In this document: positions 52,800-62,813 of the stretch, one piece after another
Position numbering within the stretch: the stretch's first letter is position 1
Layout of the letters: every line of letters starts with the position of its first letter
From: Rhabditoides inermis
Taxonomy: Eukaryota > Nematoda > Chromadorea > Rhabditida > Rhabditidae
Length of the DNA stretch: 64,000 nt
Assembly (NCBI GenBank): GCA_963966185.1
Contig: CAWZYM010000301.1
Span: forward strand, 1,758,014 to 1,822,013
Direction: 5' to 3'
The notes under the pieces: generated by a model
The model's database searches: none
What the model saw: the letters and a program-made list of their open reading frames with translations, nothing else
What the model was told of the DNA's origin: nothing
Translations under genes and position numbers: made by a program

Positions 52800-55480
52800 G
52801 TTCCGGTTCCTTCGGTGAACACCTACTGTGCCCCGAAGACGACGGGAGGATTCGACGTCGTCTCGGCGCGAGTCGCCAGGATGTTCTGGTCGGCCGGAAT
52901 CGAACAGCTACGGTCCGTCATTTCCATCAATCCGTATCCCAATAGTGTCATATCTAATCAAGCTTCATTTGAGTCAGACCTCCGGGTAGGGATAATTCAC
53001 GCAGTAACTCGGGCGCATGAGAGAAAGCCAATCTGTCCGCGTATCGATGACTCTCCAAAAAAACTCTCATCATTTGGTGGTAGGAAATTGCCCTGCTTTC
53101 TCTGCTCTGACACCGACAATTATCTCTCATATTTTTCTCTCGGAAATATGCCCGGAGGGGCCGATGAGTCCAGGGTACAAAGCACCGTCACTAGGGAAGC
53201 ACTTCGAGGGAGAGAGGGAGGAGGAGAGAGAGAGAGGGGGGAGGAGAGAGAGAGAGAGAGAGGGGGGGGGGAGGAGGGAAGAGGGTAGTTGCATTCACGT
53301 AGCACAAAACCAATATCCATACATCACACACGCACATATCATGTCGCATTCATTCATAGTGTGGGAGTGAAATGGAAACGAGTTGGATTATCCATGCGAT
53401 AAAGGCGAGATCACATGAAAAGAACATCAAAAAAAGAGGGGCGGGCGGCCTTGATTTTAGGGTGGTTGACATAACGATCATTCAGAAAAAAAGATATATG
53501 ATGGTATTGAACAAGATTATTAAAATTAGTATCAAAAATAATAATGTAAAAGTATGAAATGATGAAATAGACAACCAAGATTTTTTTAGTCCCCGTGAGC
53601 TGTGCGGCGATCTGATCGTCTCAGGACACACTCTCACCATATTCACTTGTCTATTCGCATTCAAGCACTACGCGCCGAGGAAGCTGCAGGTATGTATGTG
53701 TAGATCTCCTGTCCCCCTTACCTCCCTCCCTCCCCCCTCTCTCCCTCTCTCCCTCTCTCCCTCTCTCCCTCCCTCCTTCTCTCCCTCTCTCCCTCTCTCC
53801 TTCCCTCCTTCCCTCCCTCTCTTTCTCTCATATCGAATCCTTCAGATCGTGGGCCACCTCTACCACCTTCTCGCCTTCTGTGCAATCATCGCCATCCTCC
53901 TCGCTAGGAAGCACTACACCATTGACGTCATTCTTGGGTCAGTATCTATTAATATTTATCAGTATTTACTTATTTATTTATCTGCGTATTTATGAATCTA
54001 TGCCCTCTGCCCACGATGACAAGCGAACTTGATGATTTATGAGAACGGCCACAACACTTTGTTTCGCAATCGCGCCTTCATTTGTTTGCTCACTGTCACT
54101 GGCGCGATCAGAAAAGAGTAGAGTTCAGCATCAGAGCGATTGAGAGAGACGGAATGAGCTGGCAAACGTTTGTCCACTCACTTCTCTCGCGCCTCTCAAA
54201 CATGCGCGTTTTAGACGTTTAGCTGAATATCCTGACAACAGTCCCTATCATACACTTTTGAACGCATTTTTTCACGCGTTTATTAAGTAGAGGTCAGACT
54301 CAACATTTGCTGGCAAAAGACCCTCAGAAAGATCTCAGAACGGCCGTGCACCCTCAGAAAGATCCCCAGAAAGATCCTCAGAAAGATCTCAGAACGCGCC
54401 CCACCCTCAGAAAGATCCTCAGAAAGTGGCTTTTTGGGTCATAAAGCGGTTTTTGATACATAATCGAGTCTGACCACGCCTTAATCTATTATTCTACACA
54501 TTTGGGCTGACCCCGATAACTCCTTTCACAAAGAGTATATCTTGCAATACCATTAGATTTTCACGAGCCAGCAATACTGATACCGAGAAAGCCTGCGCTA
54601 GCGAATGTGTGCCAAAAACGCGCCGACATTGTCAGATTGTCAACTAGACACTAGAGATAAGGCAAGTGAGGTGCCGTATTAATAAAATCTATGAATACCG
54701 CCGACTGAACACGGTTTTAGCAGAAATAATCTTTGCGTTTTCCTTCCAAAATGTCAAGTTACGACCGACAAGAACAAGATGCAAACAGAGAAGAAAGATA
54801 CCAAAAAAATGAAACTGGAAATAAAGCAGGAAACATGGAACTATACACGCTAAAAGTGAAGCTTGTTCAAGGGGAACGCATAGTACGCAATGCTTGCAGG
54901 TACACGGTGTCGTCTCGTGTGTTCATGGAGTACCACTCACTCGCCTCTTCCTTCCACGACGACGCATTCGAGAGGAACGCCCTCTCCGGGTCCTTCTGGA
55001 GCCCCGTCGTCAAGTACTTCGAGAGGGGTGAGCAACTACACTTCGAAGCAACTGCATACAACAAGACTTATGAGTTATGACGGACGAAATTGCGGAATCT
55101 TAGCGTGGTAAAATAGTCGACAACTGTGCCCTGTAGATACGCTCAACCCTTAGGAGCCATGTTTACCCAGTGTCATTGCTCTTCGATTCTGTTTATGGTC
55201 TGCTCGATTGACTGAAATTCGCGCGCTCTTCACTCCTTATCGCATTGTATGAGAGGTTTATCCTTGTGTACCAGTTGCCGCAACCACAACAAGATTCCTT
55301 GAAAAGTGAATAACCCGATAAGAACTAGTCGACTTTTCAAAAACAGGAAAATCGATGAACAACAATTAAAAAAACAATAAATCAATATTTACAGACGCTC
55401 CGCCCCCGCAGCTGTTCCACAACCATGTGGAGTGGCCATCCAGCTGCCCATCCAAGATCCGCCGCAGACTCGCCAACTAA
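52800..55480 (+). pseudogene. 5'-truncated SMS-family copy 3 (exons 5-9)
   Basis: Practically identical to the copy at 45251-47933, offset by 7549 bp, with differences seen mainly in homopolymer/GA tract length (about 53260). Exons 1-4 are missing, as in copy 2. The near-identity means either a very recent duplication or an assembly duplication. Confidence 0.85.
54287..54480. mobile_element. TTAA-flanked MITE, second copy
   Basis: The same 194-bp element, same insertion point, with TTAA at 54283-54286 and 54481-54484. It was duplicated with the surrounding block, not inserted independently. Confidence 0.82.
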
Positions 55481-56052
55481 TCGATAACCGACCAATCGAT
55501 ATTCAATCAATACCCCCGTCCCCTACTCCCCTCTGTTCTCACACCGGTATTCTATATTCTCTTACACGACTAGTCGAACCCACACCGGTCTCACCACGCT
55601 GTCCTTTACCGTATACAGTAATACAGTACTCTCCCGATCAATTATTGTAGTAGTGTCAAATTGCAAACCATGTTAGCCCCGATGAGATTTCTATTATTGT
55701 GCAAATGTTGGGCAAAAGCGAATTTTTTTAGGGAGATTGAATCTCTCTCCGTATGTGTCTCTCTGTAAAAATGCTGGATCAAATAAAATATCTGAACGAT
55801 GCGCGGTGTTTGATATGCGATGCGTAACCATAACTCATATGGTTTACAAACAAAATGGAGGTGTTCCGTGTATATAAAGCGTGACGTTTGTTTTCGCGAA
55901 GAGTAGACTGCAGACGATTTCGCCACTCACGCATTCCACAAGTCTCTCTCATGTGTATTGCCGGGCCTGGTATCGCGTCTTTCCTGCAAGTTACCCAACC
56001 CTGGCGCCTGTGAGATAAGCTACATAAGTAGAGTTGGGGTATATAAGGGTGC

Positions 56053-56281
56053 TATCATCCCCTACCATTTACACCCCATTAGAATAGAATACATTCCCCC
56101 TTATCACAGTAGTATATAGGCTTGCGTTGATGCAAGATAAAGGAGTCCCTCGCATGGTCTTATCTTGTGCATGGGTGCTCATCGGGTAGTGTGGCTATGA
56201 GAGTCGCAGGAGGACCAGAAATGGTGTTGTCCTGAGGCACCACGGATGTACCAAAGGAAATCATACGAGGCGCGTATGATA
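56053..56281 (+). repeat. 5' LTR
   Basis: A 229-bp direct repeat of 58107-58335. It contains TATATAGG about 60 bp in, a possible core promoter, and GACCAGAAAT (56213-56222), which can pair with ATTTCTGGTC just inside the element (56300-56309). Confidence 0.88.
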
Positions 56282-56299
56282 TGGAGGTCCCGAGGTTCT
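56282..56299 (+). promoter_or_regulatory. Putative tRNA primer-binding site
   Basis: TGGAGGTCCCGAGGTTCT directly abuts the 5' LTR. TGG is the complement of a tRNA CCA end. The matching tRNA was not identified. Confidence 0.5.
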
Positions 56300-56520
56300 A
56301 TTTCTGGTCTAACTCCCTTCTTATTCCCACTGAAATCACTGGTAGTGTGCAGGCCAGCACACCGTGATGTTGTTTTATACGTACTTCGATTATTATGCAT
56401 TGTGATGTTGTGGCGGCATAGGTGAAGGTGTGAGCGTGAGCTTTAAAAAAAAAACTTAAAAAAAAGCTTCGTGATGAGGAAGACGAGATGCCTCAACCGA
56501 TGGCCCGTGTATGCCTTTAT

Positions 56521-56599
56521 CGATGGTTCGATTAACCTGTTTCGATGGTCCGATTAACCTGTTTCGATGGTCCGATTAACCTATTTCGATGGTCCGAGT
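56521..56599. repeat. 22-bp tandem repeat
   Basis: About 3.5 copies of CGATGGTCCGATTAACCTGTTT in the untranslated leader of the LTR element. Confidence 0.85.
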
Positions 56600-57183
56600 A
56601 TCCTTTTGTCGAAAGGTACCGACCATTGAGAAGTGCATTTGGAGAAGAAATGCATTCACTGTCAGAATTTTTTGTATTTTTTATTATGCTCACAACCTAT
56701 GCCACATTTTATGTAGAGAAGCGCACCGGTTGTATACAGAGATGAGATCGGAGATCGGAGATTGGAGTGAAAGGAAAGACGAAGTGAAGAGTGAAAAGAG
56801 GAGAAAGGAGAGAAGATTGCGGTGGAGGAATGCAAAAGAGAAGAAAAGAGAAAGTAGCGGTGAACTACTTGTGCGAGTAATGCGGGAGCATACATTAAAT
56901 GTCGATTGTATGTTACGTGTAACGTGTTGCATCATGTGATGAGTTTCGAAGGAGTCGACTCGTTCATGGTATCAGAGTGCACGCTGATAAACACTTACGC
57001 TATACGTTTACAACCTGGCGAGATCCTGTTGGGAGGTATCGAAAAGAGATAAGAACGGTGGTTCACTTTCGAGAAGAGTCGAAAAGATAAGTGATAAAAT
57101 GACAAAGGAATGATGAGTTTCTTGATTGTGCGGAGATAAGATTGATTCACTTGTATGTTTCACACCGTTGCTAATGATAGAAG

Positions 57184-57908
57184 ATGAGCTTGCCAGAGCC
57201 ACTAGATCTTAGTGGTTGGCCAGTATTGGAAGGCCAGTGTACTCGTACTCGGACACCATTCCATTCAATCGCTTTGTGAAAGAAGTTGAGACTTATGGAT
57301 TGGCAATGAACTACAGCAAGAAGAGGCTGGCAAGAATACTTCCTCTGTTGTTGAGAGGAGATGTGAGACTGGAGTACGATATGCTACCGGAAACGGCTAA
57401 GCAGGATTGGAAGACCGTGGTGGAGGAATTGAAGATGTGTGTTCACTCGGAGGTGAAGAGATCTTTGAAGTTCGAAGAACTTTGTGAGATGAAACAGCGA
57501 GAAGACGAGAGCGTGCTGGAGTTTGGTAGGAGAGTGATTGAAACTGTAGATGAAGCACTTCCAAACATTGAGGCGAGTGATATGGAGAAAATGAAGAAGG
57601 ATTGCTTCAGTAGAGGATTGAAGAAAGTGTCTTGGCAAAGAAAGTTGTTCGAAATGGAGTTCGACACAGTCAATGCGATGATCAGGAAATCCAAGTACTT
57701 CGAAGAAGTAGACGCCAGATTCGAAGAGAGTGCGAAGAAAAGCAACGATGTTGAGAAACGGAGGTATGGAAAGACTGGACATGAACGCTTCAAGAATCGT
57801 CAGAAAAAGAGAGAGATAAAGGTGGAGAATAGGAAAGCAATGGAGAAAGGAGGCAGTGGAAAGTCTGGAGAAGACCGTGGAGAAGAAGACAGTGACGACG
57901 ACTGCTGA
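57184..57908 (+). CDS. Gag-like protein of the LTR element
   Basis: The main frame is open from 57213 (just after a TAG at 57210) to TGA at 57906 with no early ATG. An ATG at 57184 opens another frame that overlaps it for about 95 bp, so a frameshift, splicing or a non-ATG start is implied. The protein resembles retrotransposon gag cores: FNRFVKEVETYGLAMNYSKK, then LPLLLRGDVRLEYDML, LKFEELCEMKQREDESVLEF and an Arg/Lys-rich tail ending in an acidic EEDSDDDC. No CCHC zinc knuckle is present. It would form the particle that packages the element RNA; pol must come from another element. Confidence 0.75.
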
Positions 57909-58106
57909 TTGGAGATTTCGAAAAAAACTACACTTCATTCAAGCATCGACGACGTCGACGTTATTCGTTTGTTTTGTTTCTATTTTTATTCACAGGCATT
58001 TCATTGTTGTAACTGTCCCCAATTTTTGTATTCGTGTAGGTTTGAGCATAGTATCTTCCCAATTAATTTCCAATCAGCGAGGACGCTGAATCAAAAACGC
58101 CGATGA

Positions 58107-58335
58107 TATCATCCCCTACCATTTACACCCCATTAGAATAGAATACATTCCCCCTTATCACAGTAGTATATAGGCTTGCGTTGATGCAAGATAAAGGAGT
58201 CCCTCGCATGGTCTTATCTTGTGCATGGGTGCTCATCGGGTAGTGTGGCTATGAGAGTCGCAGGAGGACCAGAAATGGTGTTGTCCTGAGGCACCACGGA
58301 TGTACCAAAGGAAATCATACGAGGCGCGTATGATA
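58107..58335 (+). repeat. 3' LTR
   Basis: Appears identical to the 5' LTR. Its TATATAG at 58167-58173 lies about 270 bp upstream of the VWA copy 3 start codon and could act as a replacement promoter. Confidence 0.88.
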
Positions 58336-58439
58336 GTGCGCATCGCACCGATATTCATTTCAGAACGCCGTATTTGTGTCTCTGTTTGTGTCGGCGTGTA
58401 TTTTCATGATATGAATTCTTGTTCACTGTTTTTTTCAGG

Positions 58440-59241
58440 ATGCGAGTTCTGCTGGGAGTTCTCACCGCTGTGGCAATGGCGATGGCCTGCCACACGAAGA
58501 TCGGTACGTGTCCACTCTTTCCGTCTTTCTCTTCCTTTCACACCCTTCCCTTCACTCTTTTTTTGATTGATTGATTCCTTCCTTTTCCTTTCTCTCTCCT
58601 ACAGTACCCCATACAGAGTACCGCGACCGTACCCAGACTTCGGTCATCGTCCGTGCCGCCTACGACAACATGCAATCCGGAGAGGTACTGTTGAATGTTC
58701 TCTTTCTCTAACCGTTCCAAAACGTGATTTGTAGGTGGAAGGTTCTCTGAAGGCCGTGTTCACGTCGGCCAAGTACAACGTCGCGTCCATCAAGTCCGAG
58801 ACGACGTGAGTGGAAGGGGGGGGGGGGGAGGGAGTGTGATAGAGATAGAGAGATAGAGAGAGAAGGAGCGTTCCAGTGGCGCCTACATCATCGCCATCGT
58901 GTCTGTCGAGGGCTCCGTGGACGACGGCGACCTCGCAGCCGCACTCGACGCCGTCAAGTCCAACTTCTCCGGAATAGAAGTCTCCAGTGAGTGCGACAAG
59001 TAAAAACTCATGTTCATTCGAAAAATCGAACAAAACCGAGATCACTATCACTGATATGAACGAAACAGAGAAACAAGCAGTAATTGATGTGTTTGAGGCG
59101 GTCCGAAGGCGCGAGAAGTGTGCGAGGGTCGCATGAACCCCATCCTCACCACTCAGAACACCCCCACTCAGACCCCTCAGGGTCCCACGCAGACCCCCTC
59201 ACCCACCCCTCCCGAGCCCCAGTGTGAGTCTCTCTGTTCAC

Positions 59242-59276
<35 letters not shown>

Positions 59277-60175
59277 GTGCTTCCTTGCAGACTGCGGGGG
59301 CAAGGTGCGGCGCGACATCGTTCTCCTCATCGATGCCCACTCCGCAAGCGACAAGACCGACAAGCGAGCGCCCCTCAAGGTATACTGTATACAACACGTA
59401 TTGCTCTGTCTCTCTCTACAAATCTAGTCATAACGTGCGAATTGTGTTTCACATCTTCTTTTTTCAGACGTTCATCAACAACGTGGCGAACCGGCTTCCG
59501 ATGACGGGAGACGACGAGGGATCGAGGGTCCAGCTGGTGGCACTCACTTCCAAGGTATGCAGAGAAGGGAGAGAGACAGAGGAGGAGAGAGAGGGAGGGA
59601 GGAGAGGGAGAGGGAGAGAGAGAGAGAGAGAGAGAGAGGAAGAGAGAGGGAGAGAGATGCTTGCTTCAGGGAGGAGACGTCGTGGGAGACTGGGTGAACA
59701 CGGCTTCCGGCCTTCAGGCTGCCTGGTCCACGGTAAGAGCGAAAGAAGAAGAGACAGAGAAGATGCGTCCAAAGAACGCGCTGCGAACGCTTATTTATCC
59801 ATTGTGCAAATGATGACGCTGCGATACTCGCAGCGGCTGCGATCCAATATCACACCACTGTGAGTGTGATAGGCGCATTTTATACAACCGTCGACCTTAT
59901 TGGCTAGGTCGACGGTTGTATAAAATGCGCCTATCACACTCACAGTGGTGTGATATTGTGATAAAGGGAGTAAACACATGATTGCTGTCTGCAAAGCTAT
60001 ACATAATCCGGAATAAACAATAGGAAAAAGAAAGAGTTAGGCAAAATAGTTTGATTTAGTTCGATGCGACCTACTTCAAAACCGCTTCGCTCTCTCTCAA
60101 CACGGAATCTGCACTGCAGACCATCAAGACGCTCAAGTATCGCGGAAACGCCCCGGTCGAGGTACGTCTCTCCTC

Positions 60176-60237
<62 letters not shown>

Positions 60238-62762
60238 TGTCTGCCTCTCTCTCTCGCTTTCTCTCTCCCTCTCTGTCTCTCTCCCTCTCTCTCTCTCCCT
60301 CCCTCCCGTCCCTCACTCCCTCTCTCACTCCCTTCCCCTAGGTGGTCGTGGTGGTTGACCACGACCCGCACATAGTCTCCACCGACCTGCGTTCTCTGGG
60401 TGTCTACGTGGCCCCCTATGCCGTTTCGGCCAGCATCGACGTATCCGCATTCATCAACCCCATCGGCAGCCAGGCGAGTTGCAAAACAAATAAACGAGTT
60501 GTATACAAAAAATCAGTTCGTCAACAAAAGCGCATGCATAAAACGTTTACAAATGCTAAATTATCATCCTAAGCCAAAAGATTAAATGAAACATGATTTT
60601 CCAGCCGGTGCAAACGTTCTCGTCCTACGTCGCTTTTGCCCAGAACGACGTCCTCCAGAAGGCCGCCTGCGAATGTAGGTCTTCCATCGATTGATCGATC
60701 GATAATGGACCAATCAATATTGCAGACTTTCCTCCCGCGCCCGCCGCCCTCTCTCCCAACCTGGCTGCTGTCCCGGACAACCTGTGTCAGAACCTGGATC
60801 TGATCTTCGTGATCGACACCTCTCAGTCCATCCACAACAGCGAGGACCGCATGTTCGACCAGGCGGCTATTCACATCGTCTCCAAGTTCAACCTCAACAG
60901 GTACTACACCAGACATCAAGACATCGTACGATAGGAACGGATGATCTTATCCTTATTAGGATTTTTGAAGAAAAAAGTATTCGAAATATCCTTTTTCCAG
61001 GGCTCAGAGTGATTTCACTCGCACGGCGATCATCACATTCGAGGAGAAGGCGACTGTCATCGCCAATCTCAATGATATCACCACCATCGATGACTTCAAG
61101 AAGAAGGTGCGCGGAAGTTGATTCTTTCTCTCTCTTTCCCCTCTCTCTCTCTCTCTCTCTCTCCCTCTTCTCTCTCTTTCTTTCTCTCTCTCTCTCTCTC
61201 TCTTACCATATTCTTTCAGGTCAACGGAATCCAGTCCACCGACGGCCTTACCAGCATTGCGTCCGGGCTCAGTGTGAGTATAACAACATGTTAAAACAAA
61301 ACTAGTAATGAAATCAATGTGTTCAGGCAGCGATGGCAGAGTGGCAGGCGCGCGGCTCGGCGGAGAAGCACAGGGTGGTCGTGCTGTTCACGGACGGGGA
61401 GTGAGTCATAGTCACATACACAATACCTCTTTATCACATATTGACAGTCTGACAACGCGTCAGGGTCAGCACCTCTTGTTATATCATAGTGAAACGAACA
61501 TTTTTAAGGTTTTCTAAACAGTTAGGAAAAAGTGTACCCATGTCAGATCGACGGCGACTTCCGACATGGAGATGGCAGCCATAGCCGCCAAGGACCTGAT
61601 CGCGAGTGGAGCGGAGATCTTCATTGCGGGAGACGGCAAGGGATTCGCAGACAGCTTCAAGGTATGCTCTCTTTTTTTCATTTTCAGGACTATTAGAAAA
61701 CTAATGAAACGTTTTGTGCGCAGGCGTTGACGTCGCTGACGGTTGCGTCGAACATCTTCAACTCGACGGCGCCGCCTCAGCTGCCATCCCCCCGCGGTCC
61801 TGCAGCAGTTCAGGGTAACACCACTTCAGCCATAGTCGAATATAGCTTACTGCTATCTCGAAAACTATTAAAACGCAATTGTTCGTTGGCATATCAGGTG
61901 CCATTTGCGACGCTCCAAGCTCTTATCTGCATCGTAATTCGAGATTGCGTTGACGCGTTGCAACGAAAGACACACAAAAACTTACTTCCATATGACAACG
62001 AAAAGCTCAGGACAGGCGTAGAAAAGAAAGAGGAAATTCCATTGTCAACAGACTCGACAGGTGTGATAATGCATGCCTTGCAGCTGTCCGGCCACCCCTT
62101 GCACTCCGTCCTGTTCGCAGTCGAACTCACCGAGCTCAGCGACGAGTACAACGGGAGCGAGGACCGCGACGGAAGGAACAAGGATGTGAGAGGAGGGAAG
62201 AGGCAGAGAGAAACGATCGGAACCTGTTGTAGATCCTGAAGATCATCTCCAACCTGCTCGACACTATGGCAGCACAGGCTACCAACACCACCTACAGGTA
62301 GGAGTTGCATAATTTGATTCGATTAAATAGAGAACATAATCTGTGGAAAATGACAATCTGGCTTCAGGATGCTTGCCTACTCGGATCCGTCTCACACGCA
62401 CTGCTGCCGCAGTCCGAGGATGACCTCTCCCCGAAGGCACTCCAGGGAGGTGCGTCACTCTTCCACAACACTTTTCGGGGAGAACATCTTCCCAGAGATC
62501 CAGCGAGATTCCCAATACCATCATCAATCTAAACCACTTACGGTTGTGTTTTTTTCAGAGATCCAGAAGCTCCTCAACAATGACGACTACTACAGGAGTG
62601 TGCTGGCTGGGTACACGTACATGGGAAAGTGGGTTGCTGCTATCTCATTCAGAGCTTGTTTTCTTTAAAAATATTGAACGATAGTATTTCAGTGCCGCCA
62701 AGGAGCTGAAGGCGCAGATCGATCGCTCGCGCACCCTGCAGTCTCACTTCCAGTGCGAAGCA

Positions 62763-62813
<51 letters not shown>

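Larger units (their letters stand above)
56053..58335 (+). mobile_element. Short LTR retrotransposon encoding only Gag
   Basis: A 2283-bp insertion between the TATA box and the start of VWA copy 3. LTRs of 229 bp (56053-56281, 58107-58335) appear identical. Ends are TATCAT...ATGATA rather than TG...CA. A GTGC duplication flanks it (56049-56052, 58336-58339), and the empty site is seen in copy 2 near 48500. The internal 1825 bp starts TGGAGGTCCCGAGG, a plausible tRNA primer-binding site. It holds one Gag-like ORF and no protease, reverse transcriptase or integrase. No clear polypurine tract precedes the 3' LTR. This is a non-autonomous element of the type called TR-GAG in plants. Confidence 0.85.
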
